From an uncultured Bacilli bacterium (GTDB lineage Bacteria; Bacillota_I; Bacilli_A; RF39; UBA660): a stretch of 31,502 bases of DNA. Shown here piece after piece: positions 1 through 7,986 of this stretch. The notes beneath the pieces were generated by a model. The model was not told the origin of the DNA. It did not search any database and was given only the letters and a program-made list of their open reading frames with translations. The stretch spans positions 1 through 31,502 of the forward strand of contig CANRJL010000002.1 in assembly GCA_947630935.1 (NCBI GenBank), in the 5' to 3' direction. Position numbers and translations under genes: made by a program. Positions within the stretch are counted from its first letter, which is position 1. The number at the start of each line of letters is the position of its first letter.

Positions 1-352
1 AGATTACAGATACATTGAACTAAATCCTGAATATGAATTATATAAAGAACAAGCAAGACATAATCTGCTTAGTCCTAGAGGAATTGAAATTAGAATTAAT
101 AGAAGTATACAAGTGGAAGGAACTTTTGGACAAATAAAAAATAATATGAATTATGAAAGAATCAGAAGACGAGGTTTAGAAAAGGTTTCTTGTGAAATTA
201 TGCTTATGAGTTTAGGCGTTAACATTAGAAGATATTTTTCAGCATTAAATAATAAAAATATAAAAGAAAATTATTGGGATGCACCTGCAACTTTACAGTC
301 AGAAAAAATGCCTATTGTAAAGCAAAAAGAAAAGAAGCCGTCAAGAAATTAA
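1..352 (+). mobile_element. IS1182-type transposase, C-terminal part (cut by window edge)
   Basis: The open frame runs in from base 2 without a start and ends at TAA 350-352. The visible 116 residues contain RSIQVEGTFGQIKNNM followed by RRGLEKVSCEIMLMSLGVNI, which is the C-terminal part of the DDE domain of IS1182-family transposases (the conserved E of the catalytic triad is in the VEGTFG stretch, and the family normally reads RGxxKVxxEwxLxxLayNl). The first GTG in frame (113) has no ribosome site and is not a start. The upstream catalytic Asp residues lie outside the window, so it is not possible to say whether the element is intact. It ends just before the inverted repeat at 337-375. Confidence 0.85.
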
Positions 353-375
353 TTATTTAATTTCTCGACAGCCCC
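337..375. repeat. Right end / terminal inverted repeat of the IS element
   Basis: Bases 337-352 and 357-372 form a 16-base inverted repeat with two mismatches and a TTAT loop. It overlaps the transposase stop codon. Read inward, the outer arm gives GGGGCTGTCGAGAAATTAAA, a typical GC-capped IS end. The element boundary is placed at about 375, because the stop codon of the minus-strand permease starts at 376. The hairpin may also stop transcription. Confidence 0.6.
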
Positions 376-1173
376 TTAATTTTTTCCTTGTAAAAGTTTT
401 TTCTCAAGTAAAGAAACACCCTCATATATAATAAATGATAAAATGATTAAAATAACAATTCCAGCCATTACAATATTTAAATTGAATACTTGTGTACCGT
501 ATATGATTAAGTAGCCAATTCCTTTTTTACTAACTAAGAATTCTCCCATTATAACGCCTATTAAAGTCATTGAAATATTTAGTTTTAAAGATGAAATTAT
601 GGTTCTTTTGGAACCGGGTATAACTAAATATCTTAGAATTTGTATTTTAGATGCTCCAAAAGATTTTAGTAATTTTATTTTTATTTCATCAGTTCCTAAG
701 AAACCATTATAAATATTTACTATACTAACAATTAAATTAATTAATAAAGCCATAACTATTATTGCTTTAGTATTTGCGCCCACCCATATAATGATGATAG
801 GTCCTAATGCTACTTTTGGTAAACTATTTAACATTGTTAGAAAAGGATCTACTATTTTAGCTAGTGTTTTTATTTCGTAAAGTAAGATGGCAATTAAAAA
901 ACCTAATGATATGCCAATAAAGAAAGCTAAAAATATTTCGTATAAAGTTGTTGTGATATGACTTATTAAAGAACCTTCTATAAAAAGATTTTTAATAGTT
1001 AAGCAAATTCTTGTAGGACTAGAAAAGATAAATGGGTTTAAGATTTTTTTATTGGCTAATACTTCCCATAAAATTAGAAAAGTTATAATAATCAACAATT
1101 GCATAAAAATAACAAATCTTCTATTTTTCTTTTCTTTTAGTAAAAATTTTTTTTGGTTAGCTGACATAGACAT
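376..1173 (-). CDS. ABC transporter permease, SsuC/NMT1-associated type
   Basis: 265 residues, normal length for the SsuC/TauC/ThiX permease family (binding-protein-dependent transport inner-membrane component). About six hydrophobic segments are visible, starting at residues 20-40. The EAA loop that contacts the ATPase is at about 172-188 (FGASKIQILRYLVIPGS). ATG 1173 has AAGGACTTAG in front of it. The gene overlaps the end of the ATPase gene by 17 bases, so the two are translationally coupled and last in a three-gene operon. The C-terminus ends ...LLQGKN and its stop codon abuts the IS end, so the natural C-terminus may have been changed slightly. The substrate cannot be told from sequence; nitrate, sulfonate, pyrimidine and riboflavin-type importers share this fold. 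Confidence 0.88.
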   Translation of the reverse strand: MSMSANQKKFLLKEKKNRRFVIFMQLLIIITFLILWEVLANKKILNPFIFSSPTRICLTIKNLFIEGSLISHITTTLYEIFLAFFIGISLGFLIAILLYEIKTLAKIVDPFLTMLNSLPKVALGPIIIIWVGANTKAIIVMALLINLIVSIVNIYNGFLGTDEIKIKLLKSFGASKIQILRYLVIPGSKRTIISSLKLNISMTLIGVIMGEFLVSKKGIGYLIIYGTQVFNLNIVMAGIVILIILSFIIYEGVSLLEKKLLQGKN

Positions 1174-1906
1174 CTAAGTCCTTCCAAATTTGATCATATA
1201 GTTCACTAAATTCTTTAGTTTTCCGATTATCTATAGGGTTGTCTGATGGTAAATTGATTTCATAAATTTTTTTAATTGAACATGGTCTTTTCGATAAAAC
1301 TACTACTCGGTCTGATAAACTTACAGCTTCTCCTATGTCATGGGAAACTAAAATGGTTGTTATTTTTTCTTTTTTTATAATATTAAAGACATCTTTACTT
1401 ACAGCGAGTCTTGATTGATAATCTAAAGCTGAAAAAGGTTCATCTAATAATAAAATATCAGGTTTTAAAGCAAGCGTGCGAATTAAAGCAACTCTTTGTT
1501 TCATTCCACCTGATAATTCATTAGGATATTTATTGTTAAATTCTTCTAAATTATAAGTTTTTAATAATTTTTTGACATATTCTTTATTTTCCATTGTATC
1601 TTTTTTGGCTATTTTTAAACCTAAGATAGCATTTTCATAAATTGTTAACCAAGGAAATAAAGCATCGTTTTGCAACATATAACCAATTGTCGGTTTAGCT
1701 TTACTAAATTTAAATAAACCGTTTGATTTATTTTCAATGTTAGCTAAGATGCCAAGTAAAGAAGATTTACCACAGCCACTTGTTCCTACAATGGTTACAA
1801 TTTCGCCTTCTTTTACTTGTAAAGAAATATTTTTGATAGCTTTTATTTCGCCTTGTTTAGTATAATAAGATTTTTCTAAGTTAGTTATTTCTAAAATATT
1901 ATTCAT
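1157..1906 (-). CDS. ABC transporter ATP-binding protein, SsuB/TauB type
   Basis: 249 residues with a complete ABC ATPase set: Walker A GTSGCGKSS (41-49), Q-loop Gln79 in YMLQND, signature LSGGMKQR (131-138), Walker B ILLLDEP (151-157), D-loop SALD and switch His189 (SHD). The short C-terminus without a regulatory domain fits the SsuB/TauB/ThiZ group that energises NMT1-type importers. Its ATG overlaps the 3' end of the binding-protein gene by 8 bases and has no clear ribosome site of its own, so translation probably depends on coupling. All catalytic residues are intact. Confidence 0.92.
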   Translation of the reverse strand: MNNILEITNLEKSYYTKQGEIKAIKNISLQVKEGEIVTIVGTSGCGKSSLLGILANIENKSNGLFKFSKAKPTIGYMLQNDALFPWLTIYENAILGLKIAKKDTMENKEYVKKLLKTYNLEEFNNKYPNELSGGMKQRVALIRTLALKPDILLLDEPFSALDYQSRLAVSKDVFNIIKKEKITTILVSHDIGEAVSLSDRVVVLSKRPCSIKKIYEINLPSDNPIDNRKTKEFSELYDQIWKDLDVYVS

Positions 1907-2894
1907 TTGTTAAATTATGAAATAAATCATTATATGGTACATAGCCTTCTAATAAATTATTTTGAATCATAATATCTTCTAAATTTTTAACCATTTCTTC
2001 TGAAATATGAGTATCTTTTAACCAAGTATCATTTTCTTTATAACGATTAATAATTGTTTCTAAATCATTTAGTTTAGTATCTGGAAATTGTTTTATAATA
2101 GTTTGAGCAATTGTTTTAGGACTATTTTCTTCCGTAAATTGCAAACCTTTATTAATTGCCGTATTAAATTTTTCTAAAAGTTCTTTATTATTTTCTAAAA
2201 AACTTTTTTTAGCATAAAAAGCAGTGTAAGGCATTTCTCCTGAGTATTTGCCAATTGATTCAACAACATATCCTAGTCCTTCTTTTTCAATTAATGTAGC
2301 ATTTGGTTCAAATAGATTAACAAAATCACCAGTATTGCCAATAAAAGAACCACTTAAAGCTGCAAATTCTACTGAGTAATTTAAATTTATTTTGGCTTTA
2401 TCAATTCCAGCATTTTTAAGGGCATTTAGAAAATTTAAGGCTGGCATTCCCCCAAGTCTTCCTACTAAAACTTCTTTACCATATAAATCTTCTAATTGGA
2501 AATCTTTATTTCTTGAAACAATAAATTGGCCATCTCTTTTTGTAAGTCCAGCAAAAGTTATTAAATAATCTTCTTCTTGTCCTTCATAGACATAAATTGC
2601 ACTTTCTGGGCCAGCAAAACCTATTTGAGTATCGCCAGATATAACACTTGTAGCAACTTTATCAGCTCCAGGGGTTAATACTAGTTCAACATCAATTTCC
2701 TGTTCTTTAAAATAACCGTTTTCAATTGCGACATATAAGGGAGCATAAAATGGACTATGTGTGACTTCAGCTAATTTTAATTTTGTCGGTTTTAAACTTT
2801 CAGTTTTAATATCATTTCTAAACAAAATAAAGGCAATAAGTCCTATTAAAGCAATGCCGAAAACTATTCCAATTCCAATAATTCCTTTTTTCAA
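1899..2894 (-). CDS. ABC transporter substrate-binding protein, NMT1/SsuA-like
   Basis: 331 residues. Residues 7-26 form one hydrophobic segment without a lipobox cysteine, so the protein is probably held by an uncleaved N-terminal anchor rather than by lipid. The motif HSPFYAPLYVAIENGYFKEQ (about 46-65) is the hallmark of the NMT1/THI5-like periplasmic-binding-type-2 fold. The start is the TTG at 2894, placed 7 bases after AGGAGGA; no ATG fits. It is the first gene of the importer operon. No TPP or other riboswitch is visible in the 128-base gap upstream, so a thiamine-precursor role has no support from regulation. The ligand is unknown. Confidence 0.87.
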   Translation of the reverse strand: MKKGIIGIGIVFGIALIGLIAFILFRNDIKTESLKPTKLKLAEVTHSPFYAPLYVAIENGYFKEQEIDVELVLTPGADKVATSVISGDTQIGFAGPESAIYVYEGQEEDYLITFAGLTKRDGQFIVSRNKDFQLEDLYGKEVLVGRLGGMPALNFLNALKNAGIDKAKINLNYSVEFAALSGSFIGNTGDFVNLFEPNATLIEKEGLGYVVESIGKYSGEMPYTAFYAKKSFLENNKELLEKFNTAINKGLQFTEENSPKTIAQTIIKQFPDTKLNDLETIINRYKENDTWLKDTHISEEMVKNLEDIMIQNNLLEGYVPYNDLFHNLTNE

Positions 2895-2915
2895 AAAAAT
2901 TCCTCCTTTTTTTCA

Positions 2916-2924
2916 TTTATAGCA
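2916..2924 (-). promoter_or_regulatory. Extended -10 promoter for the ABC importer operon
   Basis: Minus strand TGCTATAAA, an extended -10 (TGn plus TATAAA), lies 8 bases before the AGGAGGA of the binding-protein gene. No good -35 box is visible. Confidence 0.5.
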
Positions 2925-2965
2925 TATGCATTAAATAAAAATCAGTGATTTATTTATAGTTTTCA

Positions 2966-2994
2966 TTTACAAAATTAAAAACCTTTGTTATAAT
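2966..2994 (+). promoter_or_regulatory. SigA-type promoter for the coiled-coil gene
   Basis: TTTACA (2966-2971), 17-base spacer, TATAAT (2989-2994). It faces away from the ABC operon and drives the gene starting at 3023. Confidence 0.75.
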
Positions 2995-3022
2995 AATCAC
3001 AATATAAAGGGAGTGACTTATC

Positions 3023-4138
3023 ATGACTGTGATAACAGAAACATTATTAGATAAGCTGTATAATTTGCGTGGTGAAGATAGTACAATTTTAAAAGAAATG
3101 AATGCTCAAAAGCAAAAAGCAGAAGAAACAAAAAAACAAACAACTGAGCAAAAAGGAATTCTTCAAAATGAGATTCAAGATTTAAAAAAATTAAAAGAAG
3201 AATTAGAAGAACAAGGCGAAAAATTTAAAAACTTATTACAGGGTATTGATCGCGAAGATTATAGTACTGTTTTAGCACGATTAAAGATTGATTTTGACCC
3301 TGAAGGTCTATTAGAAAGATTAAATAAAAATCTTCCTAAAACAATTGAAAATGTTGAAAAAGACACCCAAAAAAGTGAAGAAGAACTTGTCAAAGTAGAG
3401 GATGAAATGAATCGAGCAATCACAACTATTGAAGAATTGGGAATCAGAAAAGATACTGCCTTAGCTAATCAAGAAAAACTAAATGAATATATTGATTTAG
3501 CTTTATCAGGTAGAATTAATATTACTAGAGATTCAATTACTTCTCTTTTAGAAGAATTTCATTTTAATGAAGAAGAACAAAGAGAAGCAGCCAAAATATT
3601 AATGTTCCCAGAAGATGCCTTATATGCTTATGATGAAAAAATTAAAGCCAAAGATAAATCTGGTAAAAGTATTTCAGAAGTTATTCAAGAAGCTAAACAT
3701 ATTAGTTTTGAAGAAAAAACAAAAGAACCTGAGGAAGAACCAATATTTAATGATAACAATGAAATATCAGCTGAACCATCAATGGAAGATATGATTAATA
3801 TTTTGCAACAATTAGGAATTGATTACTTAGATTTCTCAAGTAAAGAAGTAAATAAATTATTTGACAATTTTGATTCAGAAGTAATTAAGGAAAATGTTAA
3901 TTATATTACATCTTTAAATATAGATAAAAATATCTTTAATAATCACATTGAATTATTATACGATAAAGAACTTCAAGACAAAATTACAATTTTAAAAAAT
4001 ATTGGCAAAGAAATAAAAGATATTTATTTGAACCCTACAGTGTTAACAAAATATAATAAAGAACAATTAAATGAAGCTATAGAATTATTAAATAGTAATG
4101 GGTTGGATCCAAAAAGTGTTCCACTTATGGCTTATTAG
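3023..4138 (+). CDS. Coiled-coil protein with C-terminal helical repeats, unknown function
   Basis: 371 residues, no signal peptide and no membrane segment, so probably cytoplasmic. Residues about 20-75 and 105-150 are rich in K/E/Q with heptad spacing and should form coiled coils. A charged linker (about 225-250) leads to residues 254-371, which look like three to four helical repeats of about 30-35 residues with the pattern I..L..LGI....I.....L, for example INILQQLGI, VNYITSLNI, ITILKNIGK and IELLNSNGL. That spacing recalls mTERF-type helical repeats, but this is only a pattern resemblance. ATG 3023 follows AAAGGGAGTGA. The next gene, 12 bases downstream, carries a similar repeat module. 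I do not recognise the family. Confidence 0.8.
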   Translation: MTVITETLLDKLYNLRGEDSTILKEMNAQKQKAEETKKQTTEQKGILQNEIQDLKKLKEELEEQGEKFKNLLQGIDREDYSTVLARLKIDFDPEGLLERLNKNLPKTIENVEKDTQKSEEELVKVEDEMNRAITTIEELGIRKDTALANQEKLNEYIDLALSGRINITRDSITSLLEEFHFNEEEQREAAKILMFPEDALYAYDEKIKAKDKSGKSISEVIQEAKHISFEEKTKEPEEEPIFNDNNEISAEPSMEDMINILQQLGIDYLDFSSKEVNKLFDNFDSEVIKENVNYITSLNIDKNIFNNHIELLYDKELQDKITILKNIGKEIKDIYLNPTVLTKYNKEQLNEAIELLNSNGLDPKSVPLMAY

Positions 4139-4150
4139 GAGGTAGTAAAA

Positions 4151-4735
4151 ATGGATTTATATAAAGAAACAGTTAGTTTTTTAGAAAATGCTTTTGAATC
4201 TGATTTAACCTCTTTACAAAAAATGATAGTTTATCTAAATATAAAATTACCTGAAGAAAAAATAGATGTCGTAAAATTTGCTAGTGAAAATCATTTGATT
4301 CCATGTTTGGAACTTGTTAAACTATTTTCTTATGGTTATTTAGTTGAAAATTTTTGGAATACATTAGAACCATTAGAAATAGAAAAGTATAAAGATAATC
4401 TTTCTTTGTTTTTAGAAGCATTAGCTAGTTATGAAAAAGAAATTTATAGTAATACAGGAAATTTAGAGTATTTAAAAAAATATGAAATTTCCGATATTCA
4501 AAATAAAATACCAAATCTTATGCTAAAAGAATTATCAGATAATAAAAAACTAGTTGAAGAAAATATCAATTATTTGCTTAATTTAGGAATTTTAAATATC
4601 AAAGATATCTTTGAAAAATATTATGAATTATTTTTAATGGATAACAGCAATTTTATAGATATATTTAACAAATATGACCGCGAAGATTTAATTGCTAAAT
4701 TAGAAAAAAATGTTGGTATTTTAGAATATTTATAA
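4151..4735 (+). CDS. Helical protein of unknown function, paired with the upstream gene
   Basis: 194 residues, predicted all-helical, soluble, no signal. The segment ENINYLLNLGI followed by an IF..YYEL stretch (about residues 137-160) resembles ENVNYITSLNI followed by IF..HIEL in the upstream protein, so the two genes appear to share a repeat unit and may have a common origin. The start is supported by AGGAGGT at 4138-4144, and the gene is co-transcribed with the gene at 3023. It ends at a clear terminator. No known domain was recognised. Confidence 0.78.
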   Translation: MDLYKETVSFLENAFESDLTSLQKMIVYLNIKLPEEKIDVVKFASENHLIPCLELVKLFSYGYLVENFWNTLEPLEIEKYKDNLSLFLEALASYEKEIYSNTGNLEYLKKYEISDIQNKIPNLMLKELSDNKKLVEENINYLLNLGILNIKDIFEKYYELFLMDNSNFIDIFNKYDREDLIAKLEKNVGILEYL

Positions 4736-4771
4736 AAATTAAGTGCATGAGATACTTAATTTTTATTTTTT
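4734..4771 (+). terminator. Rho-independent terminator
   Basis: An 11-base stem (4734-4744 with 4754-4764), 9-base loop, then a T-rich tail. It overlaps the stop codon of the gene ending at 4735. The following 4772-4901 holds nothing I can identify. Confidence 0.85.
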
Positions 4772-4901
4772 AATAAAGAATTAATATAAAAAGTTTCAAA
4801 ATAATACAATTTAAAAAGACACCTAAAAAATAAAAGAAAGACAGGTGATTTAAATTATGCATGTTTAAAATAAGAAATATTTTTTAGCGTTTTGTTTCAA
4901 T

Positions 4902-4930
4902 TTGACAAAAAAGCTAAATAATCATACAAT
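4902..4930 (+). promoter_or_regulatory. SigA-type promoter of the secreted repeat protein
   Basis: Consensus TTGACA (4902-4907), 17-base spacer, TACAAT (4925-4930); predicted start of RNA about 20 bases before the ribosome site. Confidence 0.8.
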
Positions 4931-4959
4931 ATAAACTATAAAAAAGGAGTTTGATTTAT

Positions 4960-7707
4960 ATGCGAAAAAAATATTTTTGGCTTGCGCTAGGTATTTTAGT
5001 TTTAATACCTTTTCTAAAAGCTAAGGCGATAGTTTATAAATATTTAGATTTTACTGATACTGAAAAAAAATATGTATTTAGAGATCTAAATACAAAATAT
5101 GGTAATTTAGATGTTGATGGGTACGAATTATCTAAAGTTAATGAACATGATTTTTTATTAAAATTAAAAAATGTTTATGCATCTGAAATTATTTTACCTC
5201 AAGATGATGCTGATATAGGAAGAAGTATGTATGATGAAGAAGATAAACCTCGTGAATCATATGTAACAGTCATTTTAGAAGGTGATAACTATATCTATGG
5301 CACTCATCAACAAAGTGGTTTTATAGCTAATCCTACTAAAGGAACAACAATTACTGGTTCAGGTAATTTAACTATTAATGCTCATCAAGGTATTACTACT
5401 TGGGGTAATTTAACTATAAATGGGACAGGAAATTTTAATATTAACAGTGCTACGCGTGGTTTTAGTTCTACATATGCTATTAATATTTTAGGTGGAAAAT
5501 ATAAAATAAATTCTCATTTAGAATCATTACTTGCTAGTGGCGATGTATCGCTTACCAATGCTACTTTTGATTCTACAACTACTAATAATTATAATAATTT
5601 TGAATCTTATGGTAATGTTAATATCAGTAATTCAACACTTAATATTAACAACGGTGCAAAAGGTTTGGTTAGTCAAAAACTAACTATTAATAATTCTAAT
5701 GTTAATGCCACTGGTGTTTTAAATGCCCTTATTGCTAGTGGTAATATTGATATTTTGGGTGGCCAATTAATTGCTTCATCTAATACAAGAAGACAAGCCG
5801 CTATTGATAGTGCTAAATCTATTAATTTAAATAATACTAATGTTGCTATAACTGCTTTAGGAAATGGTTTGACTGCTCGTAATGAAAAAGAATCAGTTAT
5901 AACAGTAGGTAAAGGAACAACTTTAAAAATTAATATTACTGGAAGAGCTGTTGCTAACATTTATGATTGTGATGGCTATGCCTTTGCAAGTGTTAATGAC
6001 GTAGTTATTAAAAATGGTGCTCATTTAGATGTTGTTGGGCCTAATGGTGTTTTTTTAAAAAGACCAAAATTTGAAGAAGGGCCATATTATTTATTAGCTG
6101 GAACCACAGCTTCTAATGATAAATATCATCGCTATGCTGTTAAAAGAAGTAAAGAATATGTTACAACTTTTGATAGTGAAGTAAGAGCCCTTGAAACTGT
6201 TTATACTAATGATACAACCTCTCCTGTAATAAGTGGCCTAGATAATAATGCATATTGTGAGGCTCCTCTTGCTACTGTAACTGATGAAAATATAATTGAT
6301 TCAATTACTGTAAATGGTTCTAAAATTAAAAATTATCTGGAAAATAAAGATACCAAAAAGTCTTTTGTAATACCTAATACTGGTAAAAATATTAAAGATA
6401 TAATTGTCAAAGACTTATTAGGCAATACAACTAAAAAAACAATTACTGTTTATAATAGCCATAGTTTAGAGCCTAAAATAAGAGAAGGGGTAAAGCCTAC
6501 TTGCGATAAAAAAGGTTATCATTATGTTGATTATTATTGTACTCATTGTCACAAACTAATTAAAACAGAAGTTGTTACAGATGAAGCTACTGGTCATGTT
6601 TATGGTGCTTGGCAAATATCTGGAACAACTAAAACACGAACTTGTCAAAAATGTGGCCATACTGAAAGTGAAAATATAACTATTAATACCACCAAAGTAG
6701 TGTTATCAACAGTTAATTATAATTACGATGGAAAGGCTAAAACTCCAAGTGTAACAGTCAAAGATGATACTAACAAAGTTCTTAAAATCAATAGTGATTA
6801 TACAGTTAAATATTCTAATAATGTCAATGCGGGAACAGCAACAGTAACTGTTACAGGCAAAAATAACTATCGCGGTGAGGTTAAGAAAACTTTTACAATT
6901 AAAAAAATAGATAATACCTTAACAGCTAGTAATATTACAAAAAGTTATAATGCTAAATCTCAAAGCTTTAACTTAAATGCTAAACAAAAAGGTAATGCAA
7001 AATTAACTTATAGTAGTAATAATAAAAATATTAGTGTTGATAAAAATGGCAAAGTTACCATTAAAGCTGGCTATGTTGGTAAAGCAAATATTACCATAAC
7101 AGCGCCTGCAACAAATGGTTATAACAAAGCAACCAAAACAATTACTGTAACAGTTAATAAAATAAACAATAGTCTTACAGTTAGTAATGTTACAAAAAGT
7201 TATAATGCTAAAGCCCAAAGCTTTAACTTAAATACTAAACAAAAAGGCAATGCTAAACTAACATATAGTAGTAATAATAAAAATATCAATGTTGATAAAA
7301 ATGGCAAAGTTACCATTAAAGCTGGTTATGTTGGTAAAGCAAATATCACCATAACAGCACCAGCAACAAATGGTTATAATAAAGCAACTAAGACAATTAC
7401 CGTGACTTGTAATCCAACTTCTGCTCAAATTTCAAAAATAACTAACTCAAGTAGTAAAAAAATAACTGTTAAATGGAATAAAAATAAAATAGCTAATGGT
7501 TATCAAATTCAGTATTCTCAGGATAAGAATTTTAAAAAAGATGTTAAAACCATAACTATTAATAAAAATAATATCTTGTCTAAAGATATAACTAATTTAA
7601 TCAAAAATAAAACTTACTATGTAAGAGTACGGACTTATAAAACAATTTCAAAAGTAAATTACTATTCTTACTGGAGTAAAGTTCAAAAGATATTAATTAA
7701 AAAATAA
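4960..7707 (+). CDS. Large secreted repeat protein (beta-helix-like, MBG/Ig-like and Fn3-like parts)
   Basis: 915 residues. A signal peptide covers residues 1-23 (basic start, hydrophobic core, cut after AKA). Residues about 85-330 are Asn/Thr/Ser-rich with recurring LTINGTG, NISNS-type strands, as in right-handed beta-helix or DUF4353-like carbohydrate-binding proteins. Residues 515-567 hold paired Cys/His (C515, C527, C530, H531, C562, C565, H567), which may bind a metal. About 575-648 matches the MBG/Ig-like domain of gut Firmicute surface proteins (YDGKAKTPSVTVKD, DYTVKYSNN). Two 85-residue repeats follow (649-733 and 734-818), then an Fn3-like end (YQIQYSQDKNF, YVRVRTY). There is no LPXTG anchor, so it is probably secreted or held non-covalently. 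ATG 4960 is chosen because AAAAAGGAG ends 10 bases before it; a TTG at 4951 is too close. Confidence 0.8.
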   Translation: MRKKYFWLALGILVLIPFLKAKAIVYKYLDFTDTEKKYVFRDLNTKYGNLDVDGYELSKVNEHDFLLKLKNVYASEIILPQDDADIGRSMYDEEDKPRESYVTVILEGDNYIYGTHQQSGFIANPTKGTTITGSGNLTINAHQGITTWGNLTINGTGNFNINSATRGFSSTYAINILGGKYKINSHLESLLASGDVSLTNATFDSTTTNNYNNFESYGNVNISNSTLNINNGAKGLVSQKLTINNSNVNATGVLNALIASGNIDILGGQLIASSNTRRQAAIDSAKSINLNNTNVAITALGNGLTARNEKESVITVGKGTTLKINITGRAVANIYDCDGYAFASVNDVVIKNGAHLDVVGPNGVFLKRPKFEEGPYYLLAGTTASNDKYHRYAVKRSKEYVTTFDSEVRALETVYTNDTTSPVISGLDNNAYCEAPLATVTDENIIDSITVNGSKIKNYLENKDTKKSFVIPNTGKNIKDIIVKDLLGNTTKKTITVYNSHSLEPKIREGVKPTCDKKGYHYVDYYCTHCHKLIKTEVVTDEATGHVYGAWQISGTTKTRTCQKCGHTESENITINTTKVVLSTVNYNYDGKAKTPSVTVKDDTNKVLKINSDYTVKYSNNVNAGTATVTVTGKNNYRGEVKKTFTIKKIDNTLTASNITKSYNAKSQSFNLNAKQKGNAKLTYSSNNKNISVDKNGKVTIKAGYVGKANITITAPATNGYNKATKTITVTVNKINNSLTVSNVTKSYNAKAQSFNLNTKQKGNAKLTYSSNNKNINVDKNGKVTIKAGYVGKANITITAPATNGYNKATKTITVTCNPTSAQISKITNSSSKKITVKWNKNKIANGYQIQYSQDKNFKKDVKTITINKNNILSKDITNLIKNKTYYVRVRTYKTISKVNYYSYWSKVQKILIKK
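6904..7413 (+). repeat. Two tandem 255-base coding repeats
   Basis: Units 6904-7158 and 7159-7413 each encode 85 residues that differ at about 8 positions. Many silent changes separate them as well, so the duplication is not very recent, while protein sequence is kept. Confidence 0.9.
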
Positions 7708-7713
7708 TAAAAG

Positions 7714-7737
7714 AAACGATTAAAATTCGTTTTTTTT
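7714..7737 (+). terminator. Rho-independent terminator after the repeat protein
   Basis: AAACGA (7714-7719) pairs with TCGTTT (7727-7732), followed by a run of T. Confidence 0.7.
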
Positions 7738-7775
7738 AAATGCCTATATTTATAATAAAACTCCCAAACAACTAA

Positions 7776-7804
7776 TTTACATCTTAAAATATCCATGATA
7801 TAAT
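7776..7804 (+). promoter_or_regulatory. tRNA-Thr promoter
   Basis: TTTACA (7776-7781), 17-base spacer, TATAAT (7799-7804) with an upstream TG (extended -10), ending 9 bases before the tRNA. Confidence 0.75.
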
Positions 7805-7813
7805 TACTTTACT

Positions 7814-7889
7814 GCTGGGATAGCTCAGTTGGTAGAGCACATCACTCGTAATGATGGGGTCGCAAGTTCAAATCTTGTTTCCAGCACCA
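7814..7889 (+). tRNA. tRNA-Thr (anticodon CGT)
   Basis: A full cloverleaf is visible: acceptor GCTGGGA with TTCCAGC, D arm GCTC/GAGC, anticodon stem CATCA/TGATG, loop CTCGTAA with anticodon CGT (7847-7849), T arm GCAAG TTCAAAT CTTGT. The 3' CCA is encoded (7887-7889). The anticodon reads ACG, a rare Thr codon in this AT-rich genome. Confidence 0.95.
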
Positions 7890-7925
7890 TTTTAAATAAA
7901 ACTCAAATCATCAATTAGAGTTAGC

Positions 7926-7954
7926 AAAAACGCTTTTAAACAAAAGGCGTTTTT
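7926..7954 (+). terminator. Terminator after tRNA-Thr
   Basis: AAAAACGC (7926-7933) pairs with GCGTTTTT (7947-7954), with an inner TTTT/AAAA extension. It separates the tRNA from hisS. Confidence 0.75.
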
Positions 7955-7986
7955 AATAAATTAAAATAAAAAATGGAGGAAGTATT

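Noticed and set aside
2895..3022. TPP or other riboswitch controlling the NMT1-type importer
   Set aside because: The gap holds only two divergent promoters; no TPP motif or long structure is visible.
4951..4959. TTG start for the secreted repeat protein, giving three extra residues
   Set aside because: It lies one base after GGAG; ATG 4960 has correct spacing and begins a normal signal peptide.
6904..7413. CRISPR array or satellite
   Set aside because: Only two 255-base units, both in frame and coding for protein repeats.
7890..7986. T-box leader for hisS
   Set aside because: Too short; only a tRNA terminator and a ribosome site are present, without a TGGNACC-type motif.
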